Counted from the first letter of the stretch, positions 10,586-20,960 are shown. The stretch is DNA of 64,000 nt from Diphasiastrum complanatum (GCA_029204225.1 CM055093.1:32437777-32501776); one strand, 5' to 3'. Translations and numbers: made by a program. Notes: generated from the sequence alone by a model not told the origin.

Positions 10586-10840
10586 AGTGTGTTCTGGGCC
10601 TCACAAGGATATTAGTTACTTTCGGGTCACATCCAGTATGACGTGGCATAACTAACAGCTTGATTTACTGGAATACTGTGTATCCAGGACTAGGAGTATA
10701 CTGAATCCTACTTACTGGCCATGGACATAACATTCTTCCCTTCTTAAACTGCTTCTATCCTTAGAAGCTCTCTAAACAGGAAAGAATAACAGTTCCTTTA
10801 ACTTTCAATATCAATCTAGAAAATCATTATCCTTAGAGCG
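10586..10840 (-). repeat. Gypsy-B family fragment (pol end plus LTR start), inverted, inside LINE-b
   Basis: Read on the minus strand, 10,840-10,732 is the 3' end of the internal region, similar to 24,577-24,690. The polypurine tract AAGAAGGGAAGAA (10,732-10,744) follows, then the first ~146 bp of the LTR beginning TGTTATGTCCATGG at 10,731. It matches the plus-orientation LTR at 5455-5605 almost throughout. Both ends are truncated, the LTR at 10,586 against LINE coding, so this is a partial insertion or a deletion remnant. LINE-b coding resumes near 10,845. Confidence 0.75.
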
Positions 10841-10844
10841 GACT

Positions 10845-11265
10845 TGGCGTAACCAGTTAGGGGTTAAGCCAGCTTTCTACCGGACCCATTTCTTGGAGCT
10901 GGATGCATCAAGGACCCAGTCATGCCACGCTACTTGGATTCGGGACTATCACATTGCCCCAAATTCACACTAGGACAGCTCAGGGTTTCTTCTCATCTGC
11001 TAGCTATTGAGACTGGGAGGTTCCATGGTATTCCTAGAGAGGAGCGGATTTGCTAGTTATGCTCTCTAGGTGAGGTGGAGTCTGAGGAGCACTTTATCTT
11101 TAGATGCCCTGTATACCATGAGATCAGAGGGCGATATCATTGCATGTTTCGAGACATGCCTACCACTTTATGCTCTCTCGTAGCCTATGAGGACCCACGA
11201 TGTGTCGCTCTGATGGTACGCGAGATGTTCGTACTACGGAGAGATATATACGAAACACCCTAGCA
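10845..11265 (+). pseudogene. LINE-b C-terminal Cys/His domain
   Basis: After the Gypsy fragment the LINE continues in broken frames up to an open stretch at 11,075-11,263 (MESEEHFIFRCPVYHEIRGRY). The C-x-H-x-C spacing (CSLGEV..EEHFIFRC) is the zinc-knuckle-like ending typical of this LINE group, thought to help RNA binding and target-primed reverse transcription. The following 'AYEDPRCVALMVREMF' is conserved in LINE-a, LINE-c and LINE-d, which lets those copies be recognised. Confidence 0.75.
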
Positions 11266-11774
11266 TTTTACCTCACAACAATTGATTACTTCATTCTTTA
11301 CTAGGCAGAGATCGCATGATTTAGTGCTGAGGATGAGGATTATGACGACGACGAGGATGATAGCCACTTGCATGCTCATAGGGATCAGAGACGGTGTACT
11401 TCCCACCATCACGTTACTACCAAGATCACCAGACATCCTACGCACAAACGTACTACTACTACACATGCTCATGCTCACAAACGACGCCGGCAGGCTCCAG
11501 TGCTTTCTCATGTTGTGGCTCGCATTACATTTTTTTACAGCATCAGCACAGTCTTGACATCTTGACATAGCTACATATGATTATTATGCACACACACACT
11601 CGCATACGTATCTATTTTAGTTTGTACTAGATGTTTTCTTTATTACAGTTTGGAGACGTTTTATACGCTCCCATGGTTACCACATACTTGACATGTACTT
11701 CATTAGTCTTATATGCCTTTTGGAATGGAAAAGATATTAATAAAGCTTTCTTTCTTTCTTTCTTTCTCTCTCTC
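11266..11774 (+). repeat. LINE-b 3' UTR and pyrimidine tail
   Basis: The stop at 11,261-11,263 is followed by non-coding sequence corresponding to the hydrophilic C-terminal extension and UTR seen in LINE-c (17,470-17,950). It ends with 'gatattaataaag' and a run of CTTT units passing into CT (11,745-11,774). LINE-c ends in the same way ('cattaataaaatttc' then TTC/TC units), so the tail is probably the element's own end or a favoured target. Confidence 0.6.
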
Positions 11775-12460
11775 ATGGACCCGGTTTTATATGTTCTTCG
11801 AGCAATCGTAGAAAGATTTCCCCCTTTGGTACTAAACCAATTTAATTGCCTTACTTTGTTACACTAAGTTAGAAGGCCCCTTAAAAAAAAAATTTAAATA
11901 GTCAATTTGGTGGGAAACTTGATTTCCTTGAATGCCTAAGATGAATGCACTTGATAGGGTTTCAATCTAACAGTGGGTATTATCAAACACTCAGTGCACC
12001 AAAGTGAACTTTGGTTTCTATAAAAAGGAAGGTGACACACCCTAAAATTCACTCTTCCTTGCTTTGCTCTTTTGTTCGATCTCTCTCATCTCCTCTCTCT
12101 ACTGCGACCTAATTCAGCTTGGTAATTGCTAAGTGGAGACTTGTGAATGCCATTGGAAGAGATGAATGCTTTAAGCTTGCTAGGATGCTTTATGTGTATG
12201 GCTCACATATGTGATGGTAATTGTTGATTAAGATAGAATCCTTGCTTCTAAAGAAACATTTGAAGTGTCTACGGTTGGGCGCTGCCTCAACATCGCTCTC
12301 GATCGATCCTTGAGGTATGATACTCAAACATATGCTATTTTCGTTGCCATGGACAGCGATTGCCTATTGGATGGTAAATCGCACTTTTACATGCATAATG
12401 CACATGTTTTGGAACGGTTTTTGATGTGTTGGCCAACGACTGGCTGTAGGCTTGACCATT
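11775..12460 (+). repeat. Duplicated flank, copy 1
   Basis: It is homologous over its whole length to 18,041-18,830, beginning 'atggacccggttttatatgttcttcg' and including 'ggtgacacaccctaaaattc' and 'tgcgacctaattcagcttgg'. A TATA-like CTATAAAAAGG lies near 12,017, followed by a pyrimidine-rich stretch, as in a promoter and leader. Compared with copy 2 it lacks about 78 bp (18,459-18,537) and has a much shorter CT tract. After about 12,240 a weak coding look appears ('SKETFEVSTVG') that I cannot assign. Confidence 0.7.
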
Positions 12461-12464
12461 GCAC

Positions 12465-13797
12465 TTTTTCAAGCAACTACTAAGATACGAGATCGATGGC
12501 AATCAAGATGGGATTGGTTCCATCATCCCCTACATGCAGTGGCCCATATCCTTCAACCGTTGTGGAGTCGTCCAGCCCAATATCGAGATAGGGAGCTTAG
12601 GAATGGATGGAACACCTACATTCAAGCACTCTATCCTAATCTTGTTGACCAGGATGCATTGATGGATGACTTGATGGTGTTTAGACATGAGACTCTTGAG
12701 TTCAGCTCTCCATCAGCATGATTGAGACCAGGTAAACTACAAATAGTGACTTGTAAGTTGCAATAGTCTACCTTAACCTATTAGAACTCATTTGAAGTTG
12801 AGTCCTCACTGATCCTTGACAGTTTTCAATTTGGTGGAAAAGTCAATTTTTATGTAATATGTAAGAAATTCGATGGCTCCAAGTTCTTCACACATTTTAA
12901 GCATGTGGAAATGATGATTTTTTAGCCTTTGTTTGCGTTTTCTTGCAGTTTTCTTTGTATCTTTTACCAGCTCAACAATGCACTAATGTCTTCTTTGGAA
13001 CACTTTGTTTATGTGTGATTCACTACTCATGAGTTACTTATAAGTTTTGACTCTTGACTCAGACAATACTTGTCAAATTTCTAAATTCTTACCACTAGGC
13101 ATGTTGCGGCCTGTCTCATGGTGGGACAAGTATGGGATTGACGTTCCCAGATTGCAGACTTTAGCAATTCGAGTTCTCTCACAGTCCATGACTCGTAGCG
13201 CGAGGATATACTCAAATCTCGAACATCGACTACAATGAGACTTTCAGTCATGTAGTCAACCATTCCACCAACGGTAAACCTGTAATTTCTAAGTTCTGGA
13301 ATGATGATTCATGAATCTGACTTACAAGTATATATATTATACTATCTACTATCTAACCTTTTGAAACTTTGATTTAATTAAAATTTGATGCAGATCAATC
13401 CCGACGAGATTGATGTGACAAAAGTTCCAGATTTGCCACAGAGGGACCAGGCGGAGGAGGACGTGGATGCATTGTTGTATGAGGAGGCTACACGGACCGC
13501 AGGTTAGAAGTTAGAACTTAGAACTTACAAGTTAATTTGAACAAAGGCTGTGTCTTTGGAAATTGGTGTTGATAACTATTAACCTCATTGTGGCATGTGC
13601 GCATTCCCCGGTTCAAAGTTATAATCATTCACAATTTTTGTGTGCATGTGCGTGTTCCCCAGTTCAAAGTTATAATCACTCTCAATTTTTGCCACCGAGG
13701 AGGCTGAGCTAGGATCGACGCTCTTGTGATGTTGAGGATAAGGAGCCTTTGGCCTCATCCACAGAGACCTCTGACTCAAAGGAGTACGTTGATAGAT
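12465..13797 (+). pseudogene. hAT-like transposase remnant with possible introns
   Basis: 12,490-12,720 encodes RWDWFHHPLHAVAHILQP followed by 'RNGWNTYIQALYPNL', resembling the 'HPLHAAAYFLNP' region of hAT-superfamily transposases. 13,100-13,235 encodes PVSWWDKYGIDVPRLQTLA then 'IRVLSQSMTRSA', the hAT C-terminal dimerisation region. 13,393-13,505 and 13,725-13,797 give an acidic tail. Between these pieces, GT...AG intervals (about 12,732-13,098 and 13,277-13,393, the latter ending TGATGCAG) look like introns. In-frame stops show decay. The N-terminal BED finger and catalytic core were not found. Confidence 0.55.
13592..13690 (+). repeat. 50-bp tandem duplication
   Basis: Two adjacent copies share 'ttcaaagttataatca' at 13,612 and 13,662, with 'gcgcattccccgg' and 'gcgtgttccccag' before each, a period of 50 bp. 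It lies in the probable intron between the last two pieces of the hAT remnant. Confidence 0.8.
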
Positions 13798-14106
13798 AAA
13801 TCATAGATGATGCATCATACTATCATAGTTTTTATTCGATGCTCACTAGCTCGGTTAGACAGATCATAGTAGATACTAGATGTGAGAGACTTGTTGAGAC
13901 TTATTGAGGCTTGACTCTTGAGCGACATTGTTACTGGGTCATGACATGCACATTGTATTTACTATTTAGTATCGTATGTGGTCTATTGTATTCACTTTTT
14001 GAACTTTGAACATTAATGGTTATAGGTTTTAAGTTTATAAACTATGACTATCATGGCACAAACAAGAAAATTGAAATAGATTATAGATGTGTGTGTGTGT
14101 GTGACT

Positions 14107-14140
<34 letters not shown>

Positions 14141-14600
14141 GAGAGAGAATGTATCAACTAGTCATGACCACTGACTCATTACGTAGTCGTGGACTGTAGT
14201 ACAGTAGTTGAGAATCAAAGTTGAAATGTTTCATTTTAACCTTCTAAAGACTAAATCTTGATTCTAATTTCTGATTTCTTGGTGACTAGCAAGGCCCAAG
14301 TCCCAACTGGTCCCTGAATAGAGTCCAATATGCAGTGTGCACCAATTCCAATTTCCAAAATGAGCTAGAATCTGTCACTACATCAAAATGTGAGTTTGTT
14401 AACTTGTTTTTGGCACAAACAGGCAAAAAAAAAATTACAAGTGTATGAATCGGCCGATTCAAATCTGTTCAGCCGATTCGAATCGGTCCATGAAACATTG
14501 GTTTATACAAGTATGTCAAACGCATAGTGCAATACGGTTTATTTACTCATGGGAAACTTAAAGATGTGTTAGGGTTGATTGTTCTCAAGGATATAATCCT
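13798..14600. other. Non-coding interval with GT/GA microsatellite and a palindromic motif
   Basis: No gene is visible. A (GT)n-(GA)n microsatellite sits at 14,089-14,147. At 14,447-14,486 the sequence contains GAATCGGCCGATTC, a perfect 14-bp palindrome, closely followed by a related GATTCGAATCGG. An (A)9 run lies near 14,426. Confidence 0.6.
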
Positions 14601-15419
14601 GAAGATATGCGTTTCGTGTTTAAATTTATGAGGATGAGATGTAATGCTAATAGCACATTAAAGATTGATAAACTTAAAGCAGCTGTTGTATGTGAGCTAA
14701 TACTTGGGTTAGGGTTTGGCTTTGGCGGGCTTGTATGGCATGGATTTGCCCAAGCTATAAGGTGTTTGGACGATAAACTGTTTTCTTTGGAGGTCCTTGG
14801 GGCTAGTATGGCACGGATCTACCCTAGTACCTAGCACCGATGCAAAAGTCATGTCTCTTTATATGCTGTGTATTGCAAAATAGCTTCTTATGTATGTGGA
14901 ATGTTAATGTGAACTTAATACATTCGGTTCGCCCTTATACTGATCAATATGGCATCTGCCTTGATACGGTTTCGTTTTAGGGCAGAATGTATTGCTAATG
15001 ATGTAAGTCATGGTAGGGAAGATTGGACGTATGATGTGTATCTGCGGTTGAGCTGATAAAGTAGTGAATCTTGTTTTGGACATGGCTAACAACTGATGCT
15101 CAACTATGACACCTGTCTTCCTCACGTAAGTAGCTCGTGCGGTTGTGTTTTATGGGATGGTGGCAGGTAACAGCTGAGTGTCCTAAAACTTGCTTCGCTT
15201 TATGATACCTTGTATTGTAAGACTTTATACAGCTTTGTTTCTACCTGTTATGCTATAATAAGGTTTCAAAGGGTTTGGTCTTGACGTGTCAAGAGGGACT
15301 ATGTGAAATCTTTTTACTCTCTCTCTGCATCCTTTTAGATGTAAACTCGACTACCTTTTGGCCGGGGTAGTACCAAACCTTTACCTTTACTTGGATTTTA
15401 TGGCTAACTAGGTCTATTT
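14601..15419. other. Unassigned, mostly non-coding
   Basis: A 75-residue open stretch at 14,607-14,834 (glycine-rich 'LILGLGFGFGGL') resembles no family I recognise and is probably chance. Around 15,340-15,400 'ttttggccggggtagtacc' followed by CTTTAC repeats could be the 3' end of another retroposon, but this is weak. Confidence 0.3.
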
Positions 15420-15429
15420 TCATGTTTTA

Positions 15430-16055
15430 GTCCTCGGGATGGTTTCATGACGCAGTTGCACTTGGTTATGAGGATCTCCTTCCTCCTCCTAACCCCTTCA
15501 TTCAAATTGTCATTTGTTGCATGAAGAAAGCTATTGAGGTTCACAATCTTATTACTTTTACTGATAGAGCTACATGTGATGTTGTTGGTCCTGATGATAG
15601 AATATTTTGCCTTGTGGACCTAATGACTACCATGGATTGAATCAAGATTTATATGGATTTTATCAAAAAGAAGGATACCCTGAGCATTGTTGAGAATATC
15701 TTTATAGACCTCCCTAACTATGCTGAACGCCTTGCTAATGAAGAAAGATTTTGCCATTCTCATATTCGAAAGATTTTTGCCTTTTGGAAAAAGAAAATGG
15801 TGCCTTAACTACTGATATCCCTACTCCCACTGAACCCCCTCTCTCACCACATCCATTAATCTTTACTGAAGACCTTGATGAGGATAGTGCTTCACAACTA
15901 AAATCCTTCTCGCAAGAAATCTATGAAGCCGACAATCAGTCTTCCTTTGAGTTCTGTCAAGCTAAGAGTTGCCAAGTATCTCTGGTGCCCGATCGTACTA
16001 TTGAGTTTAAGTCTGCCAAAACTGCTACAAGCTATGGAGCCTTCCGTCTATAAAC
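15430..16055 (+). pseudogene. Unrecognised decayed coding sequence, part 1
   Basis: Reading from 15,430 gives a plausible protein (AVALGYEDLLPPPNPFIQI, 'VHNLITFTDRATCDVVGPDD', 'DTLSIVENIFIDLPNYAERL'), with a stop near 15,640 and a shift near 15,750. It continues in an open stretch to 16,053 that is acidic and serine/proline-rich. Amino-acid composition and codon phase look like genuine former coding DNA. I recognise no domain. It could be the first ORF of a LINE, since LINE-c RT lies downstream in the same orientation, or a captured host gene fragment. Confidence 0.4.
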
Positions 16056-16089
16056 TTTTTGGCACCCATCTCGATCGAACTTTGGATTG

Positions 16090-16838
16090 CTCTTACCCAT
16101 CTTACTGATGCTGAAGTCCAGACCTGCAAACAAGCCGCTTTGCATAAGAATCTCACTTTTGACACTCCTATTGCCTTTGATATTGTCATAAAAATGAGCA
16201 GATTTGAGCCTTTGAGATGTCCTTCTAAGCAGACCTAGGCTAGAACTAGGGGCCACTTTAAAACTGGTTTTAACATAATGAGCCTGCATCAAGCTAGGAT
16301 CTGGAACTGGAAAAGACCTTTCTTTAAATGTAGATGCGGGGACAAATGCAAAAGCGATTCTTCTATTATCTGATTTAATCACGCTATCTGGTTGATGATA
16401 AATAACCTTGCCAAATTCTTCCCTGGTGCTTCTCTACAGAACCAATTGAATGCCTTTTTCCTTTGGCTACGTAAACCTGCAAGAGATGTTGTTAAAGCCC
16501 ACCTTGCTTTTCTTTACATTAGACAACACATGATTGATGCCGCCATAGAACTCACCAATGACCCTACTTCTAAGCTTCTAGCACACCTTGGCGATGCAAA
16601 GAACATCCGCGAAATTGGACGCCTTTTGAAAAAGCCCAGTTTTTCTACCTTACAGGACAAATACTTCCAGAATACAAGCAAGAGATCAGGGTCCCTCAAT
16701 CTGAATAATCCAAGCTCGGTCATATCAGGCAGTGGCAACAAGAAAAGGAAATACTTTCCTAATAAAGGCAATGCGGGACAAAGCAACAGTGGCAAAGAGG
16801 ATCTTCCCATTAAAAAGCTGAAGTTTTACCGTGATTAA
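16090..16838 (+). pseudogene. Unrecognised coding sequence, part 2, basic C-terminus
   Basis: After a stop near 16,050 coding resumes ('HLTDAEVQTCKQAALHKN', 'PIAFDIVIKMSRFEPL'), crosses stops near 16,238 and 16,373, and passes a small Cys-rich patch (FKCRCGDKCKSD, 16,324-16,359). It then runs open from 16,392 to 16,838 (148 residues). The open part has a helical N-half and a lysine/asparagine/serine-rich tail with 'KKRKYFPNK' and 'KKLKF', which look like nuclear-localisation or nucleic-acid-binding basic patches. No family is recognised. The position upstream of LINE-c RT makes a LINE ORF1-type or host-derived protein the main options. Confidence 0.4.
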
Positions 16839-17029
16839 ACCGTGTGCAGGAGGAAGCAGAAGAAAAAAGATCATTGGAGGTCAATGCAACAGGTAGGCGG
16901 CAGCTCATGGTTAGGAGAGACAAAGGGAAGATGTTCTTACATTTACGCTATTACAATAGATGTTTTGAGAGTATAAATGTCAAACAACTTTATTCTGAAA
17001 CTTTATTTCAAATTTTTGGTTCTATCGAT

Positions 17030-17950
17030 GAGATCTTTGAGCAAATTGTATTTGGTTGGACTTCTTTTCCGCATTTGAAGCATGAATGGTATAAGACCTT
17101 TCAAAAGCGAAAGACGTCGATTCACTTAACTCAGACTTCCTCAAACCTATCTCCCAACTTCTCTCTCCTTATATTGCCCACACTTTTAACATGGCTATTA
17201 CTTCTGGATTTTCCACCAACTGGTGCACGAATCTCCTCCACCCCATCCTCAAGGCTAGTGACCTGATGAACGTCGATAACTACCGCACTCTCATGATCAG
17301 TCACACGATGGCGAAGCTTTATGGCTCAACTTTGCAGTCTATGGTTGATTGTTTGTATCAAGACACCCCCCTTACCCTCAGTACCTTTTTGGAGTATCAG
17401 GATCCCAGATGTGTCGGCCTTTTACTGCGAGAGATGCTTATGTCGAGAGCCTCTTTGATACCTTCGGAGGGTATTAATGATTATGGCCAGCATCTTCTCA
17501 CTAGCTTCTTTCAGAAGCGTGAGCGTGATGACGTGTCAGATGATGAGGCAGTCATACCGATGAGGGCGAAGGCCCAAGCTCAACCACCACCTCCTGCCAG
17601 ATCTACACGAGCCACCAGAGCTCCCAGAGCTCCTCAACACCAACCACGGATCACAGCTTCTATGGGTATCAAACGTTTTTTTCAAGATTGATATTTTATT
17701 CTTTCTGTTTGCTTTTCTCAACAGAGCAGGCGGTTAAGCTCTAGCACCTGTACCCTCTTCAGAGCTGGAGGTTAAGCTCTTACATACTTTTTATGATTCT
17801 ATGTTTGATGTGTCTTCTGACTACCTAGAGAGAGTTCTATATTGTTTTTCACTTGAACTAGCGATTTTATGTTGTCCGACACGGACAGTGCTCCTACTTA
17901 TTTCTTTTGTCTTATGTTCCCTTGGGCACCCAACAGACATTAATAAAATT
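17030..17950 (+). pseudogene. LINE-c: RT fragment joined to C-terminal region
   Basis: 17,120-17,350 encodes 'FLKPISQLLSPYIAHTFN' and 'NLLHPILKASD..NYRTLM', matching the RT start of LINE-b (9260-9450). The rest of RT is missing: at about 17,360 the frame jumps directly to the C-terminal 'EYQDPRCVGLLLREML', conserved with LINE-b at 11,180. The open frame (17,191-17,691) then ends with a basic/proline-rich tail (ARSTRATRAPRAPQHQ...) and 'MGIKRFFQD', a complete-looking C-terminus lost in LINE-b. The internal deletion makes it a short, non-autonomous copy. AATAAA-like sequence precedes the tail. Confidence 0.75.
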
Positions 17951-17965
17951 TCTTCTTCTTCTTCT

Positions 17966-18040
<75 letters not shown>
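17951..18040 (+). repeat. (TTC)n-(TC)n microsatellite at LINE-c 3' end
   Basis: About eight TTC units pass into a pure TC run. It immediately follows 'cattaataaaattt' of LINE-c and immediately precedes duplicated flank copy 2. Confidence 0.9.
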
Positions 18041-18042
<2 letters not shown>

Positions 18043-18325
18043 GGACTCTACTTTATGTTCATTCGGTTTTATATGTTCTTCGAACAATTGTACAAAGATT
18101 TCCCTCTTTGGTACTAAACCAATTTAATTGCAGGCCCCCTAAAAAAAAATTTCAAAATAGTCAATCTGGTGGGAAACTTGATTTCCCTGAATGCCTAAGA
18201 TGAATGCACTTGATAGGGTTTCGATCTAAAGGTTGGCATTATCAAACACTTAGTGCACCAAAGTGAACTTTGGTTTCTATAGAAAGGAAGATGACACACC
18301 CTAAAATTCACTCTTCCTTGCTTTG

Positions 18326-18400
<75 letters not shown>

Positions 18401-18830
18401 GCGACCTAATTCCGCTTGGTAATTGCTAAGTGGAGACTTGTGAATGCCATCGGAAGAGTGAAATAGTCGTAAGGGAGCTTGCTACAAACTAAGGTAAGAA
18501 TGCTATCAAATCTTTAGCATAATGCTCACCTATACATGAATGCTTTAAGCTTGCTAGGATGCTTTATGTGTATAGCTCACAAATGTGATGGTAATTGTTG
18601 ATTGGGATAGAAGCCTTGCTTCTAAAGAAGCATTTGAAGTGTCTACGGTTGGGCCTCAACATCGCTCTCGATGGATCCTTGAGGTATGATAGTCAAACAT
18701 ATGCCATTTTTGTTGCCAATGGACAGCGATTGCCTATTGGATGGTTAATTGCACTTTTACATGCATAATGCACATGTTTTTGAACGGCTTTTTATCTGTT
18801 GGCCAGCGACTGGCTGTAAGCTTGACCATC
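18041..18830 (+). repeat. Duplicated flank, copy 2
   Basis: It is homologous to 11,775-12,460, offset by about 6.27 kb. Differences include an expanded (CT)n tract (18,329-18,398), an extra ~78 bp at 18,459-18,537, and loss of the TATA (CTATAGAAAGG near 18,277). It ends where homology to 12,460 ends ('gcttgaccatcg'). The coding-like end ('SKEAFEVSTVG', 'VANGQRLPIGWLIALLH') is more open than in copy 1, but I cannot assign it. Confidence 0.7.
18329..18398 (+). repeat. (CT)n microsatellite
   Basis: This is a nearly perfect 70-bp CT run inside duplicated flank copy 2. At the equivalent place copy 1 (12,075-12,105) has only a short, imperfect CT-rich stretch. Confidence 0.9.
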
Positions 18831-19429
18831 GAGCAATTTTGATTGCTGCTTTGATAGATTTATATGTATTTTTTGGCGCCCTACCAATAAGACAGATGGT
18901 CGCCCATCCACATGCGATGGACTGCCAGATTACATGCATTTTATGAGGAATGTTATTGTTGTTTGCATGCCAATGTGATCATTAGTCATGCTTTGAGTAT
19001 ATGTGCTTCATTGCGATGCTTTTTAGTGGGTTTACGATCTTCTCAAACACAGCTAATGCAATTTTGCAGAGGGCCGCCCCATAAGCCTTTGGTTTGCCTC
19101 ATAAATATGTTAAACATCTGCTAATGGACAAGTGAAACCTAGTTACTCATGGAAATTATCATTTCATACGGTTTATAGTTAAGATTGGCCATAACACAAG
19201 AAAGTTCTATCAAGCATTGAAAGCATTAGCATCTAACCTATCATTAAGAGACACACATCTCACCCTCCTAGATGACATCAATACCACTAGAGGTCCTCCA
19301 TGCTGCAACTCATGTATCATATCCTTCTATAGCATCAGCGGGACAGGACACGATGATAGTACTATACCTCATTCTTAGTTGTATCTATGCGCCTGTATAT
19401 TTCATCGCATGTATTTCAATTCAGAGTAT
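18831..19429. other. Unassigned interval
   Basis: No recognisable gene. Short open stretches (18,912-19,124; 19,272-19,511) show no domain or homology to other parts of the window. Confidence 0.4.
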
Positions 19430-20960
19430 TAAGATATGCTATTTTCATTACTGTTTCGGAGACATTTCATGCAATCCAAGAATACGAAAACTCCAAAACG
19501 ACGAATGGTGAGCATCATGACATAAAGCTCTTCGTAGGATAAACCATCTCCCATATCATCAAGGCTAAACCTCATGGATCCCCAAATGAAAACGAGGAAC
19601 AAAGTGTAATTGGACGATCGTGAAAGCAACAATAGTATCTCCCTCTGATCTCATAGTATGTCGGGCACCAAAAGATAAAATGTTCCTTTGTCTCCACCTC
19701 TATTGTAGTGCATAGATGGCAAATCATGTCTTCTCAAGGAGTAAGCCTGTTGGCATTGGTGATGTTGGAAATAATGTTGGCACACTAAGGTTTTTGAAAC
19801 GTCAAAAGGCTCGCTCCAATATGTATGTCATTGTGTTTGGCAAAAATATATTACTTGGCGCTTCATGATTTTTGATTCACCATGGCAATACACCATGCAG
19901 TATATAATCATCTATGGTGAAGGCCAATCAAGAGATAAATAAAAACATTAAAAAAAAGTGACGCAAAATATTGCCTCAACATCATCACGGCAAAGGGCAA
20001 GACGAGTTCAAAAGTTAATTGCAAAAGAGTTAATTTCAACATGACTACTAGCAAGAGTAGAAGGGATTTCAAAGACCAGCTCTAGCCTTTAGAAATTGTT
20101 GGCCACATTGGAGCCGACCGTCAATAATAGAAGGTTGGGGGGGATATGTGGCATGTAACTCTATCGAGGTGAAACAAAAGAGAGGAATGATCTGAAAGTG
20201 TAGTAAGAGAGACGATGAGGTTTGACACAAACCGGACGTGAGATAGGGACTCCATGATCATCACCAACACTATGACAACCACTATGAAGATGGCCGGTGA
20301 AATTACTTGAAGCATGCCTGAGGCCACTATATGTGATTAGCTCATGAGATTTAGCCAGGTCAAGAAGATGCTTGTCGTAAGCCATGACTGGTCCATCCCT
20401 ATTTGCAAATGTCCTCTAAGAATGCCCAACTCCTCATTGTCAAGTGCATGGAGACATAGAAGGTGGTCAACCACCTTCATAGACTAGATGGCTCGTTGTC
20501 CAAGCATTAAAGCCACCTCTAAGTAGTACATGTCCTCTCTCCGAGTAAGATATGATGTTTGATGATAAATCCACATAAGAGAATCTCGTGTCCCCCACAA
20601 ATGAGGTCTTAAAAGGAAAAGAAGCATGCAACAATAAAGACATACCTTGTCAATCCGATGCTCTAACCATGAAGCTTGATCCATATGAAACGTGCTTGCT
20701 CATCTCGCCTGATTGCCATGAGAACTGGGTGTGTCCCTATAAACCACATGAACCTCTACCTTACTCTGATGATTCTCCATAAAAAGCATCACATCACTCC
20801 CATCAATAAAATCTCTCGAGTCTCCTTTTGACGAAGAATGGAAACCATTACAATTCCATAAACTATCTGTGGATGGTGTGGATGGGACCTCGGGGCACTC
20901 CCTTGCCCGAAGGACCCCACTTCCCATGCTTGACTGTCAAGCACTGATTGCATGTTCATG
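19430..20960 (-). pseudogene. LINE-d: minus-strand LINE remnant
   Basis: On the minus strand, 20,385-20,130 encodes KHLLDLAKSHELITYSGLRH followed by 'HSGCHSV', matching the endonuclease end of LINE-b (8380-8510). 19,745-19,510 encodes 'PTYYEIRGRYYCCFHDRPIT', matching the C-terminal motif of LINE-b (PVYHEIRGRY). The RT between them is essentially gone (only ~400 bp separate the two), so it carries a large internal deletion similar in kind to LINE-c. Sequence upstream on the minus strand to about 20,960 has an eroded endonuclease look. Many stops. Confidence 0.65.

Larger units (their letters stand above)
8028..11775 (+). mobile_element. LINE-b: long but broken APE-type non-LTR retrotransposon
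   Basis: The order is endonuclease (8028-8450), linker (8450-9335), reverse transcriptase (9340-10,075), thumb/C-terminal region (10,080-10,580), C-terminal Cys/His motif (10,850-11,260), then a 3' UTR. The element ends in AATAAA-like sequence and a (CTTT)n(CT)n tail at 11,745-11,774. It contains a ~250 bp insertion of Gypsy sequence at 10,586-10,840. Several stops and frameshifts make it non-functional. Its family is present three more times in the window (1-548, 17,030-18,040, 19,430-20,960). Confidence 0.85.

Noticed and set aside
14439-14490. A tRNA-like T-loop ('gattcgaatcggtcc')
   Set aside because: No acceptor or anticodon stem can be drawn around it; it belongs to the palindromic motif.
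17821-18087. Open frames of alternating Arg-Glu or Ser-Leu over CT/GA runs (also at 46,804-47,179 and 59,768-60,130)
   Set aside because: They are automatic translations of dinucleotide repeats, present in several frames on both strands, and not genes.
19272-19511. A 79-residue frame with hydrophobic stretches, considered as a membrane protein
   Set aside because: No homology, no conserved neighbours, and it runs into LINE-d sequence on the other strand.
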